Positions 21,363-33,679 of a DNA stretch of 64,000 bases are shown here, piece after piece; the stretch's first letter is position 1; every line of letters begins with the position of its first letter. The notes below the pieces were generated by a model. It was given only the letters and a program-made list of their open reading frames with translations, was not told the DNA's origin and did not search any database. The DNA is from Panax quinquefolius (lineage: Eukaryota > Streptophyta > Magnoliopsida > Apiales > Araliaceae), in assembly GCA_020205615.1 (NCBI GenBank), contig CM035167.1:27355130-27419129 (forward strand), given 5' to 3'. A program made the translations under genes and the position numbers.

Positions 21363-22581
21363 TGTGAGACACTCGAAATTTTCATACTACTTTATTACTA
21401 ACATTAAAGGAGGCATGATTCGTCTTTAAGAGAGAACCACGAAAGACAATCCAAATCCACACCGGATACTACCGAAGTTCGGCATTAACCGGATCGTAAT
21501 ACAGGATGCGGTTTTAACCTCGGATTTAACCTCGAGACTGCGAGATACAAATCTGGAACACACACGGAGAAGATCGATTAATCTAGGAGATAACCCCAAG
21601 GTATCGGTCTCGGTCCCAACCATAGGAATAGCCACCAACCTTGGTGATAACCCCGAGGAATGCGAGTTTGGAGATAACCCGGAAATGCTTGTTTCAAATG
21701 CCATCGGCTTCAATCTCGGCACTCTGATGAAATACTTTGTACCAACCCGGCAATAACATCGGAAAAGCAGACACACCTCAAAGATGACGATGAGGACCTT
21801 CAACAAATCTGACGTGATCAATCTCGGCGAAGTCGAAAGCAAGCGTATGCTTATCGGCCCAATCCGTGATAACTGCGGTGAGGGCAACATCGCCATCTCA
21901 TCGACACGATGCCATGTCTCGTCTCTATGAAACAATGTCCCACAAGGCTAACCAATCCGAGTGACTATTATGCGGGGTAATGGATGAAAGTTGAAGCTTG
22001 AAGGCCAGGAGGGCATCGTCCCATCTTCAAAGACTTCGTACAAACTCTAATCCCATGCCATCGTACAACTCTCGACAATGGCGGTCGAAATAGGTCTGAA
22101 TACCTCAAAGCGGATGCGGATTGCACTTCTCAAAATCGAGTGGACATTCTGATTGCACGAGTGCACGTGCTGAGAGACGACCCGGGCAAGCGAGAGCGGT
22201 AGACCGACCCCGCCTCTGGTACACTGTGCGGTGAGTGCAGCAGTACACCTGGAACCTTTTGCCTATAAATAAGAGGCTTGGGGTTCTGATTTTTAAGAGA
22301 AAAAAGACGGGGAAACCTTGCACAATTTGCTCTGCACTCGCCATAAAGTGTATTTTCCCACTTTCAAACACCTGTGAGCTCATATATAGCCTCTTTTGTA
22401 CCCACAAAAGCCCAGTGTTTACCCTCTCTAAAGATATAGAAGCCCTTTTTATCAGTCAGCTGTAAGCCTTCTCACACACTTTAGAGTCTTTCTCTTCATC
22501 TTTGCACACACCCTTCTACACGTTGAGAGTCGTGTTGCTTGCTTTTTTTTCCGGACTTGATTAAAGTGGTTTCCTTTCAGG

Positions 22582-22630
<49 letters not shown>

Positions 22631-22696
22631 ACTAACATTATCGAGTTATGCGAGTTATGCCTCGATTGAGCCTGAACTTGATGCGGGCGTTCTTTG

Positions 22697-22742
<46 letters not shown>

Positions 22743-22797
22743 GTATGCCGGACTTTGTTCGATGAGCGATGAGCCTATATACTTGATTAGTGCTTTG

Positions 22798-22837
<40 letters not shown>

Positions 22838-22974
22838 TGTGTGTCGGACTTTGTTCGATGAGCCTAGAACTTGATTGCAGTGCGTTTACTCGCTTTTATA
22901 TATATATACTTATATATATGAGCTGTGGTGAACTATGTTCGATGAGCACAGATTTTACATCCGTGCATTTTTAT

Positions 22975-23018
<44 letters not shown>

Positions 23019-24048
23019 TTTGTCTGCACAGAGTTCCCTTCGTGGTAGTTGATAGTTTTCTGACTTTCTTTTATATTTTGTCTGCTGGAGTTTACCATTG
23101 GCGATTGGCCGCATTCTGACTTTATTTACATTATGTCACTTTGGAGTTTCCTTCGTGGCGGTTGTAGTATCTCTGACTTTATTTATATTTACGATCCCCC
23201 ATGGAGGTGTGCTTTCGTGGTTGGTGATCATGCGTATATATATATATTTACCGCTTTTATATATATACATGCTTATTGCTTTTATATAAATTGCAATATT
23301 ACATGCGCTAGGAATCATGTGATCGCTGATTCATCTCATTGGATCTAGAATCGGTTCCGTGATGGACATTTTCATTTATGGCGACTTGTAAATTATTCTG
23401 CGATGTCTGTATTTCCTCGAGATGGTTTCCATACCCACGAGGAAATCGGCATTATTTTTTTTATATATTATTTTTAAATACGGATGCTTCGCATTCGTTA
23501 AATAAAATCAATCCAGCCGCTCACTTAATAAAAATGGGAATGTAAAAGGTCTTAATTCTTATTGAGCAGCAGGGTTTGAAAAAACCTTTTTTTATAAAAC
23601 ATCATTGCCATATCTTGCTAAAAACTGAATTTTTACATAAATTCAAATCCTGTGTATATAGGTTGAAAGAGGCCTCATAAAACTTTCATATAACAATGAC
23701 ATTGACCCACACACACACACACACACACACACACTCGGATAATAGTTTCTTGAAAAGAAGGCGGTCATAGTGGTAACACGGATGTCGAAGTGCCTAACAC
23801 CTTCCCCCGCATAACCAAGTCCGGACCCTAAATGAATCTCGGTTTTGCCGACCAGTATATCGAGTGTCACATCCTTTGGGTCGATGTGCAAACCTTTTCT
23901 CGGTTGTGTTGGTACAACCATTTAAAAAACCAATGGCGACTCTTAACGGTCCATCAATCGACATTATACATATGGGACCTTTTCACTTGTTTTTTCAAAC
24001 AAATCTCACCTAAAATGAGAACACCAAAGAAAAGAAAAAGGACATCCA
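21363..24048 (+). repeat. 3' LTR of Tat/Ogre-like element
   Basis: It starts TGTGAGACACTCG and parallels 6894-9613 to the end at GACATCCA. It contains a TATA box at 22264-22271, the AT-run modular array (22585-23014), the 65-bp repeats and a CA run (23708-23733). Overall similarity to the left copy is high with many small indels, but sequence just upstream of the TATA box is locally very different. Confidence 0.86.
22264..22271 (+). promoter_or_regulatory. LTR TATA box (right Tat LTR)
   Basis: TATAAATA in the same context as in the left LTR (7795-7802). Confidence 0.7.
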
Positions 24049-24069
24049 AAAAGACGGACAATCACATAA

Positions 24070-25486
24070 ACATTTATTGAAAGCCACCATTTGTTTTCCA
24101 CTCCTCAAGGTAACTGCCTGACATTGTTCATAATTTCCCTTTGGATTTTTTTTGGTGTCACTCAGTAAGGTCCCTTGTGGTCTGTTATTCAATGCTAAGG
24201 CAATTTGTCCCATCTGGTTTTCTAAATTCTTGATGGCCATTTCTTGTGATTTCATTGCCATTGCTTGGTTCTTCATAGCTACCTCGTTAGTTGTTATATA
24301 CTTCGATAACAATTCCACTAAATCTGATTTTCTCTCTTGACGTTGAGCTGGTTGTTGTTGATTCGAAATCACAGGGGTACGATGGTCGTGGAGCTTCATT
24401 GATTTCGATTATTATTCCACGATCGATTGATTATTCCTATTCCCCGATTATATGCATTACGATATGTATTATGAGGAATTCTATTGTAGCTACTCATGAA
24501 TTGTCTTGACTCGGGTTGATTGCGCATTGATCCGTCGAATGTTCCCCGCGCACAACTCATAAATAATCAGAATCGTCTGTCTGCGTCGTCTCTCCGGACC
24601 ACACGTCGAACTTCTTAGCAGTCTTTGAAAATAAATCAGGTCATTATTTCCGTCACTCCATCTACTTCTAACACTCCAAATAATCGTAGGTTGTGTCATT
24701 CTTCTTTGTGGGCCACTGATAATTATTAGCCGCCATAGTCTCTATCAACTGGTATGCCTCCTCATAAGTCTTAACCATAAATGCTCCCCCCGATGTCGCA
24801 TCAATACTAGTCCTGAGATTCCCATGTAGTCCATTGTAAAATGTACTCAATTGCAACCATTTGGGCAATCCGTGATGTGGGCATTTTCTAAGAAATTCCT
24901 TGTATCTCTCCCACGCCTCGTACAGTGACTCCCCATGTTGCTGATCGAACATGGTAATCTCATTCCTCATCTTTGCAGTTTTTGCAGGGGGGAAGAATTT
25001 TGCTAAGAATTTCTAAGCCAAGTCCTCCCACGTCGTTATTGAATCCACTAATAAAGAGTGTAACCAACTCTTCACCTTGTCCCGCAGAGTGAATGGGAAC
25101 AAGCGAAGCCTAACTGACTCATCCGACACCCCATTATACTTGAAAGTGTCGCATATTTCCAGAAAACTGATTAAATGCTCGTTCGGATCGTCATTAGCCA
25201 TTCCCCCAAACTGCACTGAATTCTGCATCATTTGAATTGTCTCAGGCTTGATTTCGAACGTGTTTGCCGCTATTGCAGGCCTGGTGATACTCGACTGCAG
25301 CTCAGTCACCTTGGGTGTCGTAAAATCTCTCGACGCTTTCTGGTCTTTGGCAGCCATTTTTTCTTCCTTCTCAGAGTTTTCGAATTCGTCCCTTGTTTCC
25401 TTTATCCACTTACTTAACCTTTGAAACCTTCTATCGATGTCGTCCTCAAAAGGAAGCAAGTCTGTATTCTTTGATTGAGTTTGCAT
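24070..25486 (-). pseudogene. Athila A gag
   Basis: From the ATG at 25486 the frame encodes a charged N-terminal region and then the capsid: FEIKPETIQMMQNSVQFGG, DDPNEHLISFLEICDTFK, RLRLFPFTLRDKVKSWL, then after one in-frame TAG (25013-25015) KFFPPAKTAKMRNEI, SLYEAWERYKEFLRKCP and YNGL. These are standard Athila capsid landmarks. A frameshifted, zinc-knuckle-like region follows (about 24665-24400), then ENQMGQIALALNNRPQGTL and CQAVTLRSGKQ, the end-of-gag motif. One TAG at a likely Gln position and frameshifts make it a pseudogene. Coding breaks off at the Tat LTR border. Confidence 0.87.
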
Positions 25487-25597
25487 AAACCAATATCAAA
25501 AACCTGAAATTCGAAGAACAAAACAGAAAAAAAAATGTTTAAGTAAAACTGGACTAATTAAACTAATATTGCAAAAATAATAAAATCTGTATTGAAA

Positions 25598-25615
25598 TCC
25601 CCGGCAATGGCGCCA
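25598..25615 (-). other. Primer binding site of Athila A
   Basis: On the minus strand it reads TGGCGCCATTGCCGGGGA, which fits the TGGCGCCGTTGCCGGGGA-type primer site of Athila elements (attributed to tRNA-Asp). It lies six bases inside the LTR end. Confidence 0.88.
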
Positions 25616-26769
25616 AAAACTTGTTGGGTAAAATCTAATTATGCTCAGCTCGCAAGTATACGTGGTCAATAAGTAATATAATAGTAATTAAAGTATCGTT
25701 TCCACAGAGATTTCACACAAATTTCCCTTGCAACTACCAATCTCCTACTAATCCAAATTTTATTAAACTAATCAATTTCTAGTTTATATTGAAAATGTCA
25801 CAATCATCCAAAAAATCAACTCAATATCAACAAACCCTAAATCTGGATTTTCAAACAAATATTGGAGAATTAGGCTCGTAACTTCACTCTATTATCCCTC
25901 TGATTATTATCACTTTATTCCAGTTTAACTCACTATCCTAGTTTATTAATCAAGAACACATAAGTAGTATTAATCACCTCTCGATATATTAACACCGTAT
26001 TAACCCAACTCCACAATTAAGATAGAATTAAATCAAACATCTCAATTAATCAACTCATTATATCTCTACGTGAATTCTAATTAAATAAGGGTTAAGTTCA
26101 AGTTCTCCTCACGATTACATGTGATGTCAAGCATATATCTACCTCAACAATAATCAAGAATCTGCTATCCACAAAATTCATGACACATTCTGTGACGCCC
26201 CCAAAATAGGTCCATTCCATCCAACCCATTCTGAGTCGCCAAATACATGGTACAGAAATAACTACAACTTTATTAATACATTTGTCGTGCAAAATACGAC
26301 AACATATATACTGTGAGTTTAAATACAATTATTGTCTTCTAGACAATATACATACCCAAATAAATCCTCATCACAATTATTTATACATTATTTTACAAAA
26401 ATGGTGAGGACTACTAAACAACTCTCTCTAGAACCTTCATTCCATAATTCCTACTAGTACTCGCTACATTCTCGCCTCCTGAGAAGAAAAATGGAACAAC
26501 AAGGAAAAGGGTGAGCTCAACTAGCCCAGTAAAGAATATTATGACTAAGATAATATACAACAAATTATCGTTAGTCTTCAACAGGGAAAAATCAAATAGA
26601 ATACTATAGACAACTAGTTTTAAATCAACAACTGCAGTGGAAACAACAATTCATTAGAAGAGTTAAGTAGAGAATGCAAACTACTATCTTCTATATATGA
26701 ATTTAAAAGTTCATCGTCGATATTTTATCCCTGTAACATCAATCAATATATATATGGAATCAAATATTC

Positions 26770-26896
26770 ATCTTTGCACTATGTGCCAAAGATATTCATC
26801 AATTGGTCATGTTCATCTAAACACCTGTTCATCTTTGCACTACGGGCCAAAGATATTCATCAGAAATCATTCATCTTTGCACTACAGGCCAAAGAT
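26770..26896 (-). repeat. Three hairpin repeats ATCTTTG...CAAAGAT in solo LTR
   Basis: Copies at 26770-26793, 26831-26854 and 26873-26896 each have ATCTTTG and CAAAGAT arms seven bases long around a ten-base loop. The sibling LTR carries the same three copies at 35899-35922, 35941-35964 and 36002-36025. Confidence 0.8.
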
Positions 26897-27129
26897 ATTC
26901 AATAATATCATCATTTAAGACTGAGGATGATGAAAAATATTTTTAAAGAAACGAATCCAGTGAAACAAAATGACAATGATTAAGGATTAAGGATTCGTAC
27001 TTTGTTTTATCCATGTCCAACAATACCTCAAAAATAATCATAGTGGTGTAAAATTCAAGAATGATCAAAACATGGATACAATCAAAGCTAGTATCCAGAA
27101 TAGATATTTTGGACAAAAAGAAGAAATTT

Positions 27130-27315
27130 CATTTTTCGGTGAATAGTGCCGTATACGTGAATAGTGCCGTATACGTGAATAGTAACTCCGACACCAAAAG
27201 ATAGAAATTTCACAAAAAAACATCTTCACGCTTCGTGAATAGTACTCGTGAATAGTAACTCGTGAATAGTAACTCATGAATAGTAACTCGTGAATAGTAA
27301 CTCATGAATAGTAAC
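27130..27315 (-). repeat. Short tandem repeats ACTATTCACGAGTT in solo LTR
   Basis: About nine imperfect copies of a 14-bp unit (minus strand GTTACTATTCACGA), some shortened or extended with GTATACGGC. The sibling LTR has the array at about 35504-35655. Confidence 0.8.
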
Positions 27316-27591
27316 CCCGACATGAAAAAGTTCCAAATTTGATAAAAATTTTCAACCAATATTTCGGCATAATGATATTGAAGAAATAATATCATTTTCG
27401 AATAAAATAACATCCCTTACCTCGAAAGACAGTACTTCTAGTTGAAACAACAGGATATAAAGCTATGACTTGAACTTGCACCGTATAGCAATACTCAAAG
27501 TATACTCAAAATACTCACAAGAATACGCTCGATAATATAGAGAGAGAAAACTTCAGTTTCTGGTGTGATTTTCAATTCTAACCTAAGCACC

Positions 27592-27600
27592 CTATTTATA
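27592..27600 (-). promoter_or_regulatory. TATA box of minus-strand solo LTR
   Basis: TATAAATAG on the minus strand, following ATTTTCC and preceding GGTGCTTAGG, as in the plus-strand sibling (35218-35226). Confidence 0.65.
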
Positions 27601-29906
27601 GGAAAATGCTTAGAACACCAAAATAGAAAATTTAATATAATATTATTATTATTTGTTAAAATTTATATCGCCCACTTTTGGAGATCCGATTTCAAGCAAT
27701 CAATAACACATGCTAGACCCACTTAACACACCAAAACCTTTTACTTGAAAAAAATAATTAAAACTTCCAAAATTAATTATTTTGAGCTTGAACTTCAATA
27801 ATTCATAATAAATAGCCCTTTTGTCAGAAAAATTGAATCTTGCGTGTTTTTATAGAAAATTCAATTCTCTACAACTTTGCGAGAAGAAAGTGTTTTCAAA
27901 TTCCAAAGCGTAAATCGACCGAAATCTATAAACGCAAGCGATTTTACTGTGCTATAATCAAATTTGATTAATAATTGTGTCCACCAATACACAAAATATG
28001 TGTTAAACATTTAATGCCACAAAAAATACTCTTCCTCCTCATATACTCATATATCCCACATTCATTATAAAAATATCACCGTTAATATATTATTAAAATA
28101 ATATATTTAAATAAATTATTTTATCGTAAAAAGATAAAATATTAATTTTCAACAATTGTCACATTAAAATTTTCTCCATCTATATCCACATAAAATCAAT
28201 ATTTTCCTCATCATATAAATTAATAATTAATTATTCACAAATAATATTATGAGAATCACAAAGATCGGGCAACTGTGCCGCTTCAGGGAAGAGAGGGCTT
28301 TCAATAAAGATTTCTCCTCATCTTGGCCTGCAATTAGGTGACCAAACCTCTCTTAGATGTAACTTTCTAGACATTGCCTAATAATGTTTTCTAATAATAT
28401 TATTCAGATAATATGAATTATTGCTTCGATAATGGAAAATCTTCGTGTAATGACAATTTATTGAAACAACAGTAATATAAAATATCAATGCAAAGAATTA
28501 TTGAATCAATAAAATAAAATATCGAATAAGAATTACTGTAACAATTATTGAGTAGTGCCTTCACGTAAGAATCAATAATTGGTGCAATACTTAGTGCTTC
28601 ATTGTTCAACAACGGCGTATTAGTGTGTTTTAACCACCGTGTATTCCAACAAGATTAATGGTAACAACTACGCCTGTTATTTATAAACAACTTATATTTG
28701 TCATTTCTTCATCCAATCGCTTTTAGTTATGGGGCCCAAAAAAGATCTGCATGGTAAAGCATTTAATATTCCTCGACAAGATTTAATATTCCACGCACCA
28801 AACGAATATTCCCTAACAATAATGAATATTTTATAACCACTTGCTTATTCGAAATATTTGCGTATTTTACCCATAACTATCCACATTAATCAAATCAACC
28901 CTTACTATTTCAAAATAATAAATAGAGGAAAATAAATTTCATTTATTAATAATTTGGGGTCTTACACATGCTATATTAACTAAGTCTAGATTTATATTTC
29001 ATCTCTCGAATTCATACAAGTCCACATAAAATTATCGATCAAGCAATTCATAAATTCAAGCTCCAATTAATATAGATAAACTGCATAATAGCTTAATTAA
29101 ACTGAAAACCAAGGTTACACAATCATCGTTCCACTTAGAGATCCATTATAAGCCTAACAAGTAATTTAGCCCATAATAAATGAATTAAATACTGAATAAA
29201 TAAAAGGAAACATCATCCCAATTACAGAAGATAGAAATTAGAGAAGAATAATAATACACCACCTTTCTCAGCTTTCGATTCTGAAATCTTCGTGAAACTA
29301 TTCCTGTTCTTCGTTCCTCCAAACTCTTGCTCTCTCAAATCCTTCTTCAAGTCAGTCTCCTTATTGATTGAATGAATGATATGAATGAATGAATCCCCTC
29401 CAAGTATGTTTAGATCAGTCTATATCTCTTCTCATGCCATGACTCCTAATCTATCTCTAAGTTCTGCCCAAGAGAGACTCCTTTAATTCGCAAAGTCTTC
29501 CCTCAATCAAGTTCGCGACCAACACGGTCTCAGATTAGCCTCAACTCTCTCCGCAAAGATGCTCGCTAGCCCACCAACCTTGCCTCGCACACGCTTCCAG
29601 CTCAGGCTTTCATTGCCCGCTTTGACACAAATAGGCTCAAGCTCACTAGCTTCGTCAAGACTTTGTATCACTTTTCAAAGACGCTTCTAAGGCGCTTAAT
29701 AAACTATTGACATAATAAGGCGCAGCGCTCGGCCACCAGAACTCGCAATGTTACTCAAAATGTCCTCCAATACTCCCATTCACTGGATGAGTTTGAATTA
29801 CCTATAACAAATGTAAAACCCATCAAAAGTAACATAAAAATACCCAGAAACTAACAATATAACAAGCCAAATGAACATAATTCATAGGTTAAAAACCCAC
29901 TCATCA

Positions 29907-30407
29907 ACCATCATCTCATTGGCCGCTATGGTGTCTGGAGGGAGCACTGTCGCACCCCCGAGGAGAAGAATTTTTGCCAGCGCCTCAGCCGCCGCCATCC
30001 AATGAACCGCCGCCATCCACTGAAGTGGGTGCCTCCACGCACGTGCCCGAGCACCCTTCTTTTGAAGCCGTTCATTCTTGGACCCTCGCGAAAATTATGA
30101 ACAGCCTGACCTTCATGTACTGCAAAATTGACCATGTCGCCCAATGGCAGAATCAATTCCACCATTTCCGTGTAGAGTTCGCCAACACACTCTCCAATAT
30201 TCATGCTACCCAGGGAGGTGACGATGCTAATTTCATGACCTTTCCATTTCCAACACCTCCAATTTATGCTCCTTATCCGCCATAATTTCTGCCTGCTGAG
30301 GGAGCCCGCGCTGATATGATGGTGATGAAGATGATGCTGATGATGATGAGTTGTTCGGTGCTGAAGGTGCTGAGGGTGATGAAGGTGGCGGTGATCCGGA
30401 TGCTTGA
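29907..30407 (+). pseudogene. Athila B late ORF, C-terminal fragment
   Basis: A proline-rich stretch (PPPSNEPPPST) is followed by SWTLAKIMNSLTFMYCKID, VAQWQNQFHHFRVEF and FPFPTPP, resembling the C-terminal third of the plant transposon protein ORF of Athila elements. A frameshift near 30285-30310 then leads into an Asp/Glu-rich tail ending at the TGA 30405-30407. Acidic tails are usual for this ORF. The N-terminal two thirds are absent. Confidence 0.6.
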
Positions 30408-30426
30408 TGATGACAGTGATGTAGGT

Positions 30427-30473
30427 GGCCATTGAGGACACTGGCCAAATTGCAAGTTTGGGGGGGGGGGGGG
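30427..30473 (+). other. Hairpin followed by 14-G run (internal PPT-like module), Athila B
   Basis: GGCCATTG and CACTGGCC pair (one mismatch) around AGGA at 30427-30446, followed by AAGTTT and a run of 14 G at 30460-30473. It parallels the module immediately before the LTR. Confidence 0.7.
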
Positions 30474-31052
30474 AATTTCTTTTATTTATTTATATATGAA
30501 TTGTGTTAATCTAGTACTATTTGAATTGATGTTTAAGTTAATTATGTTTATTGTGTGTGAGGGTTTGAGTGACTCATTTGGGCTTGAAAGCCCCAGACTT
30601 ATTGTTTAACAATGTTTTATCTAATGTTTAGTATTATTGTGGTTAAGTTTTTGGTTTTTGGTGAATTACTTATTTTGGATGCATGCTTTATATAGTAGTT
30701 ATTTAAATTTATATATGAATGCATGTTTTTGGTTGTATATCTTATGTTTATGTTTATTATCATTTTAGGATTGCATATTTGGGTATTGACTGTGTTAGAT
30801 GTCATTTGGTAGATAACAATAGTTTTTGGGCCTTACAGTGATCATTGGTATATGTATTGCCATGTGTTATGGCTTTGACCCTATTTTGGACAAGGGTACT
30901 TTATAGTTATAGTTTTTGCCTATTTCTTTTTGATTAACTCTAACCCCCAGTCTCTATGAGGATGTTTATGCTTGAGCTCAGAGGCCATATTATTAGTCTA
31001 TAGGATTAGTTTCATTCTCATCTTGAAATGATTGGGTTTGGATGTCTGTTCG
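30474..31052 (+). other. AT-rich noncoding spacer of Athila B
   Basis: No coding region or repeat that I can support. It lies between the two hairpin modules. Confidence 0.6.
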
Positions 31053-31092
31053 TTTGCTTGAGGACAAGCAAAATCTTAAGTTTGGGGGTATT
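31053..31092 (+). other. Hairpin and polypurine tract of Athila B
   Basis: A perfect 8-bp stem (TTTGCTTG and CAAGCAAA) around AGGA at 31053-31072, then CTTAAGTTTGGGGGTATT directly before the LTR. Confidence 0.8.
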
Positions 31093-32558
31093 TGATGAGT
31101 AGGATTTATACCTACGAATCAGATCCTTTGCAACTTAAGTTGTCGGCTGTTTTCGGTTATTTAGTTGGCTTTTATTTATATTTTGTTGTTATTTTGTCTA
31201 AATTCTATAATGCAAGGCTTTATAGATGTTTTCTAGTTCTGACTCATTTTTCACTATGTTGGCACCATGGCCTTGAGGTTACTCTTAGTGTGCCATGCAG
31301 CATGGCCAATGCTAGGCAAAGTCCCTATCTTTCGGCGCTCCTCTATACCTACGTTTGGCGCCCCCGGGCCATGCCGGCAACACAAGCTCGCGCTCCAAAT
31401 ACTAACTTCGTGTTGCTTGTGCAATGATGTCCCTATACATTACGTCATGCAAATAAGAACCTCCATTTTTAAGTCCACGTATACCAAGAACGCCACTTGC
31501 TAAGAAAGGCTTCAAAGCAATATGAGCTCGATGTCCAAACATAAAAGGGGCTTTAAATGACCTAAAGAGAGAGAAAACTATCATACTTATTACCAGCCGC
31601 CTGCGATAGATTTAGATAAAGAGCGTAGCTTTGAAAAATAGTACAGACAATCTTAAATTTCTAGAAGAAAAAGAAGTTGTGCTTCAAGGAGGAAGATTTA
31701 TTGCATCCGACAGCAGCTCAACTTTTGCACAGTGAAGAGAAGATTTGGAGACATAACATTTCTAAACAGGAGTTTTCTTATTCCAAATCTCCTATTTATT
31801 TGTGTATTACTGATAATGTTGAATATATTAAAAATGTGTGTTAGTACCATAGTTATGAACTAACTCTATTTTTAGGATTGCAATGTAACCTTTTGTTTAG
31901 CTTAATTAACTTTCTCTCCTATTTTATATAATGAATCATTTTTGGAATGGGTTGTTGTATTTCTTACTTAATGATTAATTGCTTGATAGAGTAATTGGTA
32001 TTGATAATAATGGAAATTGACAAATGGATGTTATTATCTATCTTTAAATACAACAACACCTGTTATGACCATGCCAATGGAATGTGTGCATAAACTGCTA
32101 ATAGGATAGACATACCTCTATTTGCCTTGTGCGGCCTTGAAACTTAGCTTAATGACCTTGGCCTAATTTTCATCACCAATAGACATATTGTGATTTAGCT
32201 GGCTAGGGATGCGCATTTGGCCTTCGACAGAAGCTTATGCGATTTTTACTGTTCTCGGTTGACCATTCCTTGATTCGTTTATAACTTGGAGAGTTAGGAG
32301 ATTAGGCGAGGCATTAGGGGAATTGTAATCCTATCTTGACTTCCTAGCACAACTGCTTCTCTTATTCTTACAGTTTTAATCTCATATCTTAACCAACCAT
32401 CTTGTTTTACCTGTTTAGATAAGATTAGTACGGACTTTACCTTAGTATTTGTTTTCTCTTCTGACTTTGTCCTCGTGGGTTCGACACTCTACTTTCATAT
32501 ATTACTTGTGGACCGCGTATGCTTGCGCGCGATTTAGCATTAACGAAATCGACCAACA
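31093..32558 (+). repeat. 3' LTR of Athila B
   Basis: It begins TGATGAGTAGG and ends GACCAACA. The start matches the Athila-like LTRs at 55970 and 60350 (TGATAAGTAGG) and, more distantly, Athila A (TGATGAGTGGG). The 3' part shows CTCGTGGGTTCGACACTCTA and TTGTGGACCGCGTATGCTTG, close to CTCGTGGGAACGATACTCTA and TTGTTGACCACGTATACTTG in the other copies. Length is 1466 bp. Confidence 0.85.
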
Positions 32559-33406
32559 CCAATTTATAGATAATCCAAAACCCATACAAAACCATTGCCC
32601 TAAAGTTTGAACCAAAAGAAGAAGAGGTAAGCCAATGGGCAAGAAGAATTAGGTGGAATAGTGATTAACCACTCCCATCAACCCACTTCCTTAACCATCA
32701 TTTTGATTTTGCTGAGTTTGGGAATGGAAGGTAGACTATGCCAATGGTGGTTCACGTGAATGAAGAAATGGGACACTCCCTCTAACTCTCAGCATTTGCA
32801 AAAAGGTTACCAACAATAATAAGGTTTTAATTTTTTTTGGGTTTACAAATGTGACTGTAATTAGGTAATATTATTACATTGTGATAAGTTGGGGGTATAT
32901 ATACATATAATCATATAATCCATGAACATTGGGTTAGTCCAAATAATATTTAAATATAATTCGATTGGGTATTATTAACTCATTAGTTTCATAAAACTTA
33001 TTATTTTAGTTACATATAAATATTGAAATAAATATTTAATAGTAAATATTTATTTACTTAAATTTATTTTCTCCCATATATTTAATATGCACATTAAATT
33101 GATTTACCATACATCATGATGTCACATATAACTTAGAAAATTATTTAATTCAACTTATTTTTATCACATAATTTTATATGACAATTATTCACCTTCTAAT
33201 GTCACATCTCATTTTATATTTCATGTATGAAATAACTTTATTACTCAATTATATATATGCAACTACACATAACAACAATTAATTAAATACTATAATATTA
33301 ATTAATCTTTCTCTCATTAAATCATTCATTCATTAATTTAATTAGACCATCACTTAGTCCATCATCATGCCACACAAGGCATATCACATAAACTTAAATT
33401 AAGATT
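32559..33406. other. Unassigned AT-rich DNA
   Basis: The sequence lies between the Athila B LTR and the copia LTR. I see no ORF of note, no terminal repeats and no similarity to other parts of the window. It may be original flanking DNA or an eroded element. Confidence 0.4.
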
Positions 33407-33639
33407 TATTATAAAAGAATACTAATATTAAGAACAATGATTAGTGAAAAGAGATAGCATTCTCCTTATATTTTCAGGTATATCATTCTCTTTACAATAC
33501 ATCTATTTATAGGTACATCAACATCAATATTTGGAGGTTTCAAAACTCAAAGGTCATGAGTTTCAAAACTTAAAGAATATGGGAGTTTCAAAAGATCAAA
33601 GATCATTACAATAGAGATGAGAGAAATGAATCTAGACAT

Positions 33640-33679
<40 letters not shown>

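Larger units (their letters stand above)
6894..24048 (+). mobile_element. Tat/Ogre-like Ty3/gypsy element, about 17 kb, degenerate
   Basis: Two long similar LTRs (about 6894-9613 and 21363-24048) flank an 11.7-kb internal region. The order is primer site (9633), leader, gag, protease, G-patch, RT, RNase H, second RNase H-like domain, integrase, antisense ORF remnant, tandem repeats and polypurine tract. A G-patch and an additional RNase H-like domain are marks of the Tat lineage, and the TGGCGACTCTGC-type primer site is typical of Ogre-like elements. The coding parts contain many frameshifts, so it cannot be autonomous. It sits inside Athila A; I could not find a clear target duplication, and part of Athila A appears missing at the junction. 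Confidence 0.87.
26191..28966 (-). repeat. Solo LTR of chromodomain gypsy family, minus strand
   Basis: On the minus strand it begins TGTAAGACCCC (28966) and ends GGGGGCGTCACA (26191). No internal region is attached, so it is a solo LTR left by recombination. The flanks are CATTC (26186-26190) and CATGC (28967-28971), a probable 5-bp target duplication with one mutation. A TATA box lies at 27592-27600. It is homologous to 33886-36577 and 120-2594. Confidence 0.9.
24049..29906 (-). mobile_element. Athila-like element A, 5' half (gag, primer site, 5' LTR)
   Basis: Minus-strand order from right to left: 5' LTR (29906 to 25622, interrupted by a solo LTR), primer site (25615-25598) and gag (25486 to about 24070). 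Orientation and lineage match the pol half at 2595-6893. Both halves flank the Tat element. Sequence expected between VTLRSGKQ in gag and the protease is missing. Confidence 0.8.
25622..29906 (-). repeat. 5' LTR of Athila A, interrupted by a solo LTR
   Basis: On the minus strand it begins TGATGAGTGGGTTTT at 29906 and ends TACCCAACA at 25622. About 1.5 kb remains when the inserted LTR (26191-28966) is removed. Sequence on both sides of the insertion lines up with the related Athila LTR near 57000 (for example CTCTCGA and ACACATGCTAT segments). Confidence 0.85.
29907..32558 (+). mobile_element. Athila-like element B, 3' part with 3' LTR
   Basis: A plus-strand Athila end: late-ORF C terminus (to 30407), hairpin plus G-run (30427-30473), AT-rich spacer, second hairpin plus polypurine tract (31053-31092) and 3' LTR (31093-32558). 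Everything upstream is missing because Athila A's 5' LTR begins at 29906 in the opposite orientation, so Athila A probably inserted into B. Confidence 0.75.

Noticed and set aside
30233..30455. Minus-strand His/Ser-rich frames opposite the Athila B late ORF
   Set aside because: They are shadows of the Asp/Glu-rich tail and proline-rich segment on the plus strand; no independent support.
31267..31584. Overlapping frames on both strands in the Athila B LTR
   Set aside because: Short frames inside an LTR with no conserved counterpart in related LTRs.
32559..33406. Possible host gene fragment between Athila B and the copia LTR
   Set aside because: No splice-like structure, ORF or protein similarity could be recognised; left as unassigned.
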